DNA of 6,299 nt from Verrucomicrobiota bacterium (GTDB lineage: Bacteria; Verrucomicrobiota; Verrucomicrobiia; Chthoniobacterales; UBA10450): NCBI GenBank assembly GCA_003219395.1, contig QHOR01000100.1, positions 27,498 through 33,796 of the forward strand, written 5' to 3'. Below, in pieces: positions 1 through 6,003 of the stretch. The notes below the pieces were generated by a model. That model searched no databases, was not told the DNA's origin, and worked only from the letters and a program-made list of their open reading frames with translations. The number at the start of each line of letters is the position of its first letter. Positions within the stretch are counted from its first letter, which is position 1. The translations under genes and the position numbers were made by a program.

Positions 1-956
1 GCGAACAAAAGATCGACGCGTTCACAAATACGTCCGTCACGGCAATTGATCCGCAAAAGAAAGAGGTCACGCTATCGGACGGCCGTTCGTTAAGCTACGG
101 CGCACTCTTGTTGGCAACTGGTGCTGAGCCGGTGCGCCTTGCAATTCCAGGCGATCATTTTCCGCATGTGTGCTATTTGCGAACTCTTGCCGATAGCCGG
201 CGCATTATTGAGAAAGCGAAAAATGCGAAACGCGCGGTCGTCATCGGCGCAAGCTTCATTGGACTGGAAGTGGCGGCATCATTGCGCCAGCGCAAACTTA
301 AAGTCACAATAGTGGGAAAAGGATCGCTGCCGCTGGAAAAAGTTCTCGGACGCGAACTGGGCAGCTTGGTTCGCGACACTCACGAAGCTCACGGCATAAA
401 ATTCTATCTCAGGCGCACGCCGGTGGCGATTGAAGATCGATATGTGGAGCTCGACGACAGAACCAAATTGGATTGCGATTTGGTGGTCGTGGGAATAGGC
501 GTGCGACCGAATACTGGCTTGGCCGAGAAAGCGGGTATCGCGACCGACAACGGAGTGTTGGTTAATGAATTTTTGGAAACGAACGTGCCTGGGATTTTTG
601 CGGCCGGCGACATCGCGCGCTGGCCTGATCCACGCGCGGGTCGCATCCGCGTAGAGCACTGGGTGGTGGCCGAGCGCCAAGGCCAGACCGCCGCGCGTAA
701 TATTCTTGGAGCGCGCGAACCATTTACCGTGCCGCCGTTCTTTTGGAGTAATCATTTCGATCTACAAATTTGTTACGTCGGTCACGGTGGCGGCGAGGAT
801 AGCGTGGCGATTTCGGGCGATTTGAAAGCGTGCGATGCATCCGTGATTTTCCGCGGCGACGACAACCTCACTGCTGTCGCCAGTGTGGGCCGTGATCTTG
901 AGAATCTAAAGGCGGAACTCGCGCTTGAACGCGGTGATGAATTCCACGCATTTTGA
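1..956 (+). CDS. FAD/NAD(P)-dependent ferredoxin-reductase-type oxidoreductase, 5'-truncated by window edge
   Basis: The first complete codon is at base 3 and the frame is open from the window edge to TGA at 954-956, giving about 317 residues with the N-terminus missing. A TTG at 108 falls inside the conserved LLLATGA strand, so it is not the start. Visible in order: ATG-type FAD-domain motif (residues 38-40); a second dinucleotide fold with GASFIGLE (82-89) for NAD(P)H; VVVGIGVRPN (about 161-170); the FAD-contacting FAAGD (about 199-203); and a C-terminal region rich in aromatics (FFWSNHFDLQ, from about 245) typical of the Reductase_C domain. No CxxC redox pair is seen, so this is the ferredoxin-reductase/AIF-like branch and not a disulfide reductase. 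Such enzymes move electrons from NAD(P)H to a ferredoxin or Rieske centre. Some carry an N-terminal Rieske domain, which cannot be judged here. Its 3' end overlaps the next frame by 20 bp. The partner and physiological role are unknown. Confidence 0.88.
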   Translation, partial: EQKIDAFTNTSVTAIDPQKKEVTLSDGRSLSYGALLLATGAEPVRLAIPGDHFPHVCYLRTLADSRRIIEKAKNAKRAVVIGASFIGLEVAASLRQRKLKVTIVGKGSLPLEKVLGRELGSLVRDTHEAHGIKFYLRRTPVAIEDRYVELDDRTKLDCDLVVVGIGVRPNTGLAEKAGIATDNGVLVNEFLETNVPGIFAAGDIARWPDPRAGRIRVEHWVVAERQGQTAARNILGAREPFTVPPFFWSNHFDLQICYVGHGGGEDSVAISGDLKACDASVIFRGDDNLTAVASVGRDLENLKAELALERGDEFHAF

Positions 957-1518
957 TTTCATTATTATGGGCACCGGCGCGGGCGGCGGGACACTGGCGT
1001 ATCGCCTTGCGAGTTCCGGCAAAGAAACTTTGCATTTGGAACGCGGCGGCTGGCTGCCACAGGAGCAGGACAACTGGAGTTCGCGCGCCGTTTTTGTCGC
1101 CTCAAAATGCCGGGCCAAAGACACGTGCTTCCACAAAGACAGAAGCCTTTTCTAACCTGGAATTCAACATTTCGCAGGCGGGAACACGAAGGTTTATGGC
1201 GGCGCACTATTTCGCTTAACGGCGAAGTTGCGCGACTTGCCCGATCGGATCGACTGCCATCAGCACCTGCTTCCAAGCAATTTGTATCTTGGAAAACACT
1301 TTTCAATCGGCGGTACGGCGCATCAGTGTGGCACGATTCGGTTCGGGCACGACCCAAAAACGTCCGGGCTGGATGTGAACTGCAAGGCTCACAATGTAGA
1401 TAATCTCTATGTCGTGGATGCGAGCTTTTTTGTTTCAGCGGCCGCTGTGAATCCCTCGCTCACAATCATGGCGAACGCATTGCGCGTTGGCGATCATCTG
1501 CTCCAAGGCGCCGGATGA
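937..1518 (+). pseudogene. GMC-family oxidoreductase, degraded (in-frame stop and large internal deletion)
   Basis: One continuous frame shows both ends of a GMC (glucose-methanol-choline) flavoenzyme but not its middle. From ATG 937 the protein has the FAD-binding strand FDFIIMGTGAGGGTLAYRL and continues to a TAA at 1153-1155, where relatives read through FHPG. The same frame resumes with PGIQHFAGGNTKVYGGALFR (1156-1215), a block characteristic of the family. It then jumps, around 1217-1235, to the C-terminal part: GGTAHQCGTIRFG, NCKAHNVDNLYVVDASFF and AAVNPSLTIMANALRVG, ending at TGA 1516-1518. The frame encodes about 193 residues, whereas intact GMC enzymes exceed 500, so roughly 300 residues, including most of the substrate domain, are gone. 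The C-terminal His and Asn regions of the active site remain, but a folded enzyme is not credible. The start overlaps the upstream gene (20 bp) and the stop overlaps the next start (ATGA at 1515-1518), showing an ancestral operon. Confidence 0.9.
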
Positions 1519-2324
1519 TGAAACAAGATCTGTTGCAAGATCAGGTGGCGGTCGTGACTGGCGCGAGCTCTGGCATTGGTGCAGCTATTGCGCGGCGTAT
1601 GGCCCACGCAGGCGCTGCGGTGGCAGTCAACTACAGCCGCGATGTCGAAGGAGCCCAAGCAGTGGTTGGTGCTATTAAGAAGCTGGATGGTGAGGCGATC
1701 GCGATTCAGGCGGACGTGAGCGATGAAGCGCAAGTGAAACGGATGTTCGAGCAGAGCCTGAAAGCGTTTGGCACAGTTGATATTCTTGTGAATAACGCCG
1801 GAATTCAGCAGGACTGTGCTTTGGTGGACATGACGGTCGCGCAATGGCAGCGAGTGATCGATGTCAATCTCACCGGGCAGTTCTTATGCTCGCGCGAAGC
1901 AGTGCGGGAATTTCTGCGACAAGGTCTGCGATTAGAAGTTTCACTTGCGGCTGGCAAAATTATTTGCATCAGCTCGGTGCATCAGGTCATCGCGTGGGCA
2001 GGCCATGTCAATTACACTGCAAGCAAGGGGGGGATAGACATGCTCATGCAGAGTATGGCCCAGGAATTGGCACCCAAGAAAATTCGCGTCAATAGCATCG
2101 CGCCGGGCGCAATTAAAACGCACATCAATCGCGCAGCCTGGCAAACACCAGAAGCGGCAGCGCGCCTGCTGAAATTGATTCCCTACGGTCGCATTGGTGT
2201 GCCGGAGGACGTCGCAAAAGCTGCGGTGTGGCTTGCTTGCGACGACTCCGATTACATCACCGGAGCGACGCTGTACGTCGACGGTGGCATGACGTTGTAC
2301 CCGGCGTTTTCCTCAGGCGGATAA
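1515..2324 (+). CDS. SDR-family oxidoreductase, glucose 1-dehydrogenase-like
   Basis: A complete classical short-chain dehydrogenase of 269 residues, likely cytoplasmic and tetrameric as usual for the family. Visible are the cofactor motif TGASSGIG (residues 15-22), NNAG (93-96), structural Asn118, and the catalytic triad Ser154, Tyr167 and Lys171 (YxxxK). The stretch SSVHQVIAW before the Tyr and the C-terminal DGGMTLYP closely resemble Bacillus glucose 1-dehydrogenase as I recall it. The likely reaction is therefore oxidation of glucose, or a related aldose, to the lactone with NAD(P)+. The substrate is inferred from resemblance; a 3-oxoacyl-ACP reductase or other sugar/polyol dehydrogenase is less likely. 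Compared with the Bacillus enzyme there is a short insertion before the catalytic strand (about 138-146). ATG codons lie at 1515 and 1518. AAGG at 1505-1508 could serve either, and the second gives the more usual N-terminus. The 4-bp overlap with the broken GMC frame suggests translational coupling. Confidence 0.9.
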   Translation: MMKQDLLQDQVAVVTGASSGIGAAIARRMAHAGAAVAVNYSRDVEGAQAVVGAIKKLDGEAIAIQADVSDEAQVKRMFEQSLKAFGTVDILVNNAGIQQDCALVDMTVAQWQRVIDVNLTGQFLCSREAVREFLRQGLRLEVSLAAGKIICISSVHQVIAWAGHVNYTASKGGIDMLMQSMAQELAPKKIRVNSIAPGAIKTHINRAAWQTPEAAARLLKLIPYGRIGVPEDVAKAAVWLACDDSDYITGATLYVDGGMTLYPAFSSGG

Positions 2325-2527
2325 ATCGCTCGTGGTGACGACATCGTCTACCCGATGGTCCGCAGCCCTGTGCCGAGCAGCTGGTCTCGATCAGCACGGT
2401 CGGGGCTCCCATAGCGAAGCATTGCACCAGGCGTGGTGACCCGAAGCAATACGATCAATGTAAGTCAAGCGGGTAACCCCAACGACATTATGCCCGATGC
2501 GATATGTAAAGAGACAGGAAGGTACAG
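2325..2527. other. Spacer between the dehydrogenase and debranching-enzyme genes
   Basis: This 203-bp stretch has no supported gene. A GTGC-CGAG / CTCG-(bulge)-GCAC partial inverted repeat lies near 2371-2398, but no T-tract follows it, so it is not called a terminator. I found no convincing -35/-10 pair. The spacer is long enough to hold a promoter for the downstream gene, so the debranching enzyme may be transcribed separately from the oxidoreductase run. Confidence 0.4.
2516..2522 (+). promoter_or_regulatory. Ribosome binding site of the debranching-enzyme gene
   Basis: AGGAAGG lies 5 bases before the ATG at 2528. It is a near-consensus Shine-Dalgarno sequence, clearly stronger than anything ahead of the other starts in the window, and it fixes the start. 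Confidence 0.8.
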
Positions 2528-4753
2528 ATGAGCGTAGAGATAAAAGTTGGGCCGCCGGTCATCACCATTAGCCAGGGGCGCACGTTCATGGTCACCAGTT
2601 ATGCAGGTGAGATCCAGGCCGGCAGCGACCAGGGCGTCTTTGCCGTAGATACACGCTTCATCAGTTTCTATCGCCTCTTTATCAACCGCCTTCCACTGAA
2701 GGTGATTAACTCGAGCGAATTGACCTTCTACGCGGCTCGATACCATCTGACCAATTCCGAAATCACCACCGAAGGCGGGGTGATTAAGGCAAACAGCCTC
2801 AGTCTAACGATCAACCGAACGGTCAACGAGGGCGTTCACGAAGAACTAGAGCTCATCAACTTTAGTGGAAAGAAAGCTACCTTTCTGCTTGAAGTCTCGA
2901 TTCGCTCAGATTTCGCCGATCTCTTCGAGGTCAAGGCACAGAAGGTCGTTCAGCGTGGCCGGACTGAGACAGTGTGGCATAAACATCAGAGGCAGCTTCG
3001 CACATCCTATGATAACCGCGACTTTCACCGGGCCGCTGTCTATCGCGTGACCAACATTCCCCATCAGACGTCCGTTGGGTATGCCAACGGACGCATCTTT
3101 TTCGAGATTGAAGTCGACCATGGCGAATCCTGGCATATGTGCGCCGATCTGTTGCTGGAGCATGGGCAGGAGATCAAAGAACCATTGCCAGGTTCATGCA
3201 GTTTTGTGCAGCAGGCCACAGCTTCCGCGGGAGCGCTCGCGTCGCCAGGGCGCGCGTCCAGCTCGGACTTTGCTGCGCGGCAGGCGCGCTGGCTCAATCG
3301 CTGCACCCGTATTGTGACATCGAACAACAATCTGCGGCGCATGTACGCCCAAGCTTTGCTCGATATGGGCGCCTTACGCATCTACGATATGGACGTATCG
3401 GACGACGCGTGGGTACCTGCAGCCGGTGTCCCCTGGTTCGTGACGCTCTTCGGGCGCGATAGTCTGACTGTTTCGTACCAGAACATGGCCGTCTCTCCGG
3501 CTTTCGCACGCGGGGCGCTCAAACGGCTGGCCGACCACCAAGCTATTGAGCGCAACGATTGGCTGGATGCTCAACCTGGCAAGATCCTCCACGAAATGCG
3601 AGTTGGGGAGTTGTCGCACTTCCACAAGATTCCTTTTTACCCCTATTATGGCACTGCGGACGCCACGATCTTGTACCTGATCGTTCTTTCCGAAACGTAT
3701 CGGTGGACGGGCGATGTCGATCTACTCCGGCAGTATCAGCAGGTGGCTGAGAACTGTTTAAAGTGGATTGATCAGTTCGGTGACTTGGATGGTGATGGCT
3801 TTCAAGAATATCAAACATTCTCGTCACTGGGATACGAGAACGTCGGGTGGAAGGATGCCAGCAATGCCGTGGTGTACGTCGACGGTCATCAGGTGAAACA
3901 GCCCAAGGCCCTCTGTACCCTGCAAGGGTATACTTACGACGCGAAGACGCGTATGGCGGAGGTCTTCCAAGCACTCGGCGACGAGGCGAGTGCGACTGTT
4001 TTGCAGCGACAGGCGCAGATCTTACGGCAGCAGTTCAACAACGCCTTCTGGATGGAAGATGAGGATTGTTATGCTTTTGGCCTCGACGGGCACAAAAAGC
4101 AGATTACCTCCGTTGCGTCGAATGCCGGACAGGTCCTATGGAGCGGGATTGCGGATCGAGACAAAGCGGAACGCACAACCAGGCGCTTTTTGCAGGAAGA
4201 TATGTGGAGCGGCTGGGGAATTCGCACTCTCTCGAGCAATAACCCGGCGTACAACCCGCTCGACTACCAGAACGGCTCGGTTTGGCCACAAGATAACGGC
4301 ATTATCGCAGCCGGATTTAAACGCTACGGAATGGCGAGCGAAGCTAATCAGGTAATCCGTGCGATTTTCGACGCGATCGAACGTTTCGATGCTTACCGGC
4401 CGCCGGAAGTGTTCGCGGGTTTAAAGAGGAAGGGCGATCTCGATTTCCCAGTCCTGTACCCAGGAGGCGCCAATATCCCGCAGGCTTGGGCAACCGGCAG
4501 CATCTTCCACATGCTGAGAACGATCTTAGGTCTGCGTGCCGATGCCCCTCACAAGCGCCTGTACGTCCGTCCCACTCTTCCCGATTGGCTGCCCGATCTT
4601 GAGCTACAACGCCTGCGCGTCGGGCGCTGCACCATTACGATCCGTTTCTGGCGTGAACAAAGCCGCTCTTGCTGGGAGGTGCACGATGTGGTGAAGGACA
4701 GTGGTGTGGCGGAGGAAGACGCCATTCAGGTTATTGAGGACTCAGACGTATAG
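2528..4753 (+). CDS. Amylo-alpha-1,6-glucosidase (glycogen-debranching-type enzyme)
   Basis: A complete 741-residue protein, a usual length for bacterial members of this group, with no signal peptide and so probably cytoplasmic. The N-terminal part (about 12-210) is the beta-rich glycogen-debranching N-terminal domain, seen in QGRTFMVTSYAGEI and GVFAVDTRFIS. The C-terminal part, from about 265, is an (alpha/alpha)6-barrel GDE_C-type catalytic domain. It shows PWFVTLFGRDSL (GRDS at 309-312), YENVGWKD (436-443), NGSVWPQDN (582-590) and PQAWATGS (651-658). Acidic residues in these conserved blocks, such as D311, E437, D443 and D589, are the candidate active-site groups. Family members hydrolyse alpha-1,6 branch linkages in glycogen or related glucans; some act on other oligosaccharides, so exact substrate specificity is inferred. 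The preceding gene is a glucose dehydrogenase-like SDR, consistent with glucan breakdown feeding sugar oxidation, but the genes are 203 bp apart and may not share a transcript. The stop is TAG at 4751-4753. Confidence 0.92.
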   Translation: MSVEIKVGPPVITISQGRTFMVTSYAGEIQAGSDQGVFAVDTRFISFYRLFINRLPLKVINSSELTFYAARYHLTNSEITTEGGVIKANSLSLTINRTVNEGVHEELELINFSGKKATFLLEVSIRSDFADLFEVKAQKVVQRGRTETVWHKHQRQLRTSYDNRDFHRAAVYRVTNIPHQTSVGYANGRIFFEIEVDHGESWHMCADLLLEHGQEIKEPLPGSCSFVQQATASAGALASPGRASSSDFAARQARWLNRCTRIVTSNNNLRRMYAQALLDMGALRIYDMDVSDDAWVPAAGVPWFVTLFGRDSLTVSYQNMAVSPAFARGALKRLADHQAIERNDWLDAQPGKILHEMRVGELSHFHKIPFYPYYGTADATILYLIVLSETYRWTGDVDLLRQYQQVAENCLKWIDQFGDLDGDGFQEYQTFSSLGYENVGWKDASNAVVYVDGHQVKQPKALCTLQGYTYDAKTRMAEVFQALGDEASATVLQRQAQILRQQFNNAFWMEDEDCYAFGLDGHKKQITSVASNAGQVLWSGIADRDKAERTTRRFLQEDMWSGWGIRTLSSNNPAYNPLDYQNGSVWPQDNGIIAAGFKRYGMASEANQVIRAIFDAIERFDAYRPPEVFAGLKRKGDLDFPVLYPGGANIPQAWATGSIFHMLRTILGLRADAPHKRLYVRPTLPDWLPDLELQRLRVGRCTITIRFWREQSRSCWEVHDVVKDSGVAEEDAIQVIEDSDV

Positions 4754-4793
4754 CGCGTTTGAGCTACACGCGACGCTGCATTCGCAGTTTCCA

Positions 4794-4812
4794 CATCGGG
4801 GAATGGCCGATG
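4794..4812. terminator. Inverted repeat between convergent genes, possible bidirectional terminator
   Basis: CATCGG (4794-4799) and CCGATG (4807-4812) form a perfect 6-bp stem with a 7-base loop. It lies in the 104-bp gap where the plus-strand debranching gene and the minus-strand HPP gene converge. Smaller stems precede it: CGCGT/ACGCG (4754-4758 and 4768-4772) and CTGC/GCAG (4776-4787). None is followed by a run of T on either strand, so the terminator role is inferred from position only. Confidence 0.3.
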
Positions 4813-4857
4813 CCTGATGGGGTGAACGCACCGACCTGTCGAGCGCCCGCGACCAAG

Positions 4858-5394
4858 CTAGGCGGGTGACCACAACGGATAGGGAATGCCGCGTAGCCGA
4901 TGCGTGACGAGTGCCTGAATCACGATCAGCGCGACTGCCGCTCCGATTGCGAGCAGATAAAGCGGATCCGTAATGAGTCCCAGCGAGATGATCAGAGTGG
5001 TCGCGCCGGCTGGCGAGTGGACAACGCGAAATAATATCATTAGCGCGCCTGTAAACGCCAATGATGATGCGGCGGCGATCACCCGGGCAAGATTCACGCC
5101 TTCGAGCATGGCAGATGGCGCGTGTTGCAGTCCCATTAAACACAGCGCACCATAGCCGCATAGGATGCCGATCGCATGACCGCATAAGGTGTTGCGCGGA
5201 CACGCTGATGCTGTTTCGGGTGACGCAAACAACAGAAATGCTGTCGGCCCGACGGACGGAAACACCAACGGAACGCGGCAGACCATCGCCAGCACTGCGA
5301 GCAGCGCAATGGTCGCGAAGCCGTTAACAAATACAACCGAGGCCAACAAACCGCGCCTGGGCGATCTTCTCAGCGTTTCCGTTCTTCTCGGCAT
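4858..5394 (-). CDS. HPP-family integral membrane protein
   Basis: A 178-residue hydrophobic protein placed in the HPP family (PF04982). The evidence is VFPSVGPTAFLLF (44-56), ASACPRNTLCGHAIG (62-76) and SPAGATTLIISLGLI (127-141), the blocks that define that family. A short Arg-rich N-terminus (R3, R4, R9, R10, R13, R14) precedes several hydrophobic segments, at about 16-39, 42-58, 70-89, 105-122 and 144-163, so it sits in the cytoplasmic membrane with the N-terminus probably inside. Some cyanobacterial members have been linked to nitrite transport; a transport role here is only a possibility. The motif that names the family, His-Pro-Pro, reads His-Ser-Pro (126-128) in this copy. ATG at 5394 is preferred over the TTG directly before it; neither has a clear Shine-Dalgarno sequence. 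It follows the small membrane gene by 89 bp on the same strand. Confidence 0.85.
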   Translation of the reverse strand: MPRRTETLRRSPRRGLLASVVFVNGFATIALLAVLAMVCRVPLVFPSVGPTAFLLFASPETASACPRNTLCGHAIGILCGYGALCLMGLQHAPSAMLEGVNLARVIAAASSLAFTGALMILFRVVHSPAGATTLIISLGLITDPLYLLAIGAAVALIVIQALVTHRLRGIPYPLWSPA

Positions 5395-5450
5395 CAAAAG
5401 CGTGTTGGGTGCTGCGAGCTCATTTCGACATCGAAGCAGGTGATGGTTGC

Positions 5451-5465
5451 CACTGTCGTTCAGTG
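5451..5465. repeat. Small inverted repeat in the gap between two minus-strand membrane genes
   Basis: CACTG (5451-5455) and CAGTG (5461-5465) form a perfect 5-bp stem with a 5-base loop, about 20 bp after the stop of the small membrane gene. A second short palindrome, TTCGA-CA-TCGAA, lies at 5424-5435, about 30 bp before the HPP start. Neither has a T-tract. They are reported as seen and could be chance. Confidence 0.25.
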
Positions 5466-5483
5466 AAACCGGGGCGCAGTCGG

Positions 5484-5723
5484 TCAGGTCTTGATGATTA
5501 GATAAAGCAGGAGCGCCGTCAGGATGAGTGGAATCAGGCAGACCATGAGCACCATGTTATTACGCGGTCCCAGTTCGCTCGGCATGAGATTATCTCCGAC
5601 AATGGTTTTCTCTATCTTTCGCAAATGCCGCAGCACGTAAACGTACGCGCAAATCATCGCCACGAAAGCAATTCCGGCAACGATGCGAACCGGTAACAGT
5701 GGGTCGGTAGCCAGCAATTCCAT
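5484..5723 (-). CDS. Small two-helix membrane protein of unknown function
   Basis: A 79-residue protein that I do not recognise. It has two clear hydrophobic helices, at about 12-31 (VRIVAGIAFVAMICAYVYVL) and 57-77. A charged linker (RHLRKIEKTIVGDN) and a polar PSELGPRNN stretch separate them, and the protein ends in a Lys-Thr tail. The linker is basic just after helix 1, so by the positive-inside rule it probably faces the cytoplasm with both termini outside. The frame also opens with a GTG at 5732, three codons upstream, but that GTG lies inside a 9-bp-periodic repeat (5730-5773), so ATG 5723 is the better start. No good Shine-Dalgarno sequence is visible for either. The HPP membrane gene follows 89 bp downstream on the same strand, so co-transcription is possible. 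The even hydrophobic pattern and clean frame support a real gene; a specific function cannot be given. Confidence 0.65.
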   Translation of the reverse strand: MELLATDPLLPVRIVAGIAFVAMICAYVYVLRHLRKIEKTIVGDNLMPSELGPRNNMVLMVCLIPLILTALLLYLIIKT

Positions 5724-5729
5724 CAGAGA

Positions 5730-5773
5730 CACGGATTACACCAATTACCACGAATCTAAACCAGCACGAATTT
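5730..5773 (-). repeat. 9-bp-periodic intergenic repeat
   Basis: Read on the plus strand, cacggatta (5730-5738), caccaatta (5739-5747) and ccacgaatc (5748-5756) are consecutive 9-mers sharing the pattern cac-x-x-a-t-t-a. After an 8-base break comes cacgaattt (5765-5773). On the minus strand this reads as ATTCGTG / AATTGGTGT / AATCCGTGT. It resembles the short degenerate tandem repeats (ACGGATTAC-like units) that I recall from spacers of many environmental bacterial genomes, including Verrucomicrobia and Planctomycetes. That comparison is from memory. It ends at the 5' edge of the small membrane gene. Confidence 0.55.
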
Positions 5774-5908
5774 TGACTCTGGATTAGTGCCGGCCCGTGA
5801 AATTGAGTCCCCTGACAAAAGGAAACGAAGAAAATAAGGAATTGTGCCGGTCTTGTGAGGCAGCTGGACGACTGGCCATATCAGTTTCAATTCAAGGCAT
5901 AATGAATT

Positions 5909-5925
5909 GCGTCTGACACAGACGC
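5909..5925. repeat. Perfect 7-bp hairpin, possible terminator of the DUF2059 gene
   Basis: GCGTCTG (5909-5915) and CAGACGC (5919-5925) pair perfectly around a 3-base loop. On the minus strand it lies about 80 bases after the DUF2059 stop codon and is followed by AATTCATTATG, which is AT-rich but not a T-run. It may be a transcription end, an RNA stability element or a protein-binding palindrome; the sequence does not decide. Confidence 0.4.
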
Positions 5926-5950
5926 CCTACAGTTGCAAAAAATCACGCGT

Positions 5951-5963
5951 GCTTGGCACAAGC
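5951..5963. repeat. Perfect 5-bp hairpin next to the 7-bp one
   Basis: GCTTG (5951-5955) and CAAGC (5959-5963) pair around a 3-base loop (GCA), 25 bp from the neighbouring hairpin and about 40 bases downstream of the DUF2059 stop on the minus strand. No T-run follows on the minus strand. Two three-base-loop hairpins this close may form a tandem RNA structure at the transcript end. Confidence 0.3.
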
Positions 5964-6003
5964 GTCTCGACAAAGAGCAACACTATCCCTGTGGCGAGGG
6001 CAC

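Larger units (their letters stand above)
5774..6003. other. Remainder of the spacer between the DUF2059 and small membrane genes
   Basis: There is no supported gene on either strand. An AAGGAA ahead of a GTG near 5839-5849 leads into a frame that stops after four codons, and the ATG at 5902 stops after four codons. The stretch holds two small hairpins, listed separately, and an A-rich patch near 5818-5842. No convincing promoter was seen for the minus-strand genes. Confidence 0.4.

Noticed and set aside
108..956. TTG at 108 as start of the FAD oxidoreductase
   Set aside because: It falls within the conserved LLLATGA FAD-domain strand and the frame is open to the window edge, so the gene simply continues upstream.
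1228..1518. Separate 96-aa gene starting at TTG 1228
   Set aside because: It is the same frame as the GMC remnant and encodes only its C-terminal block; no start context supports an independent gene.
2324..2455. Minus-strand open stretch reading …MGAPTVLIETSC… in the spacer
   Set aside because: It looks protein-like at a glance, but I recognise no family, there is no ribosome binding site, and the frame runs into the opposite strand of the dehydrogenase gene.
3543..3974. 143-aa minus-strand frame inside the debranching gene
   Set aside because: Low-complexity Arg/Pro/Ser-rich product opposite a strongly conserved coding region.
5189..5443. 84-aa plus-strand frame opposite the HPP gene
   Set aside because: It lies antisense to a well-supported membrane protein, with no recognisable domain; a shadow frame.
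5909..5963. CRISPR-like or mobile-element terminal repeats
   Set aside because: The two hairpins differ in sequence, there is no spacer array and no transposase nearby.
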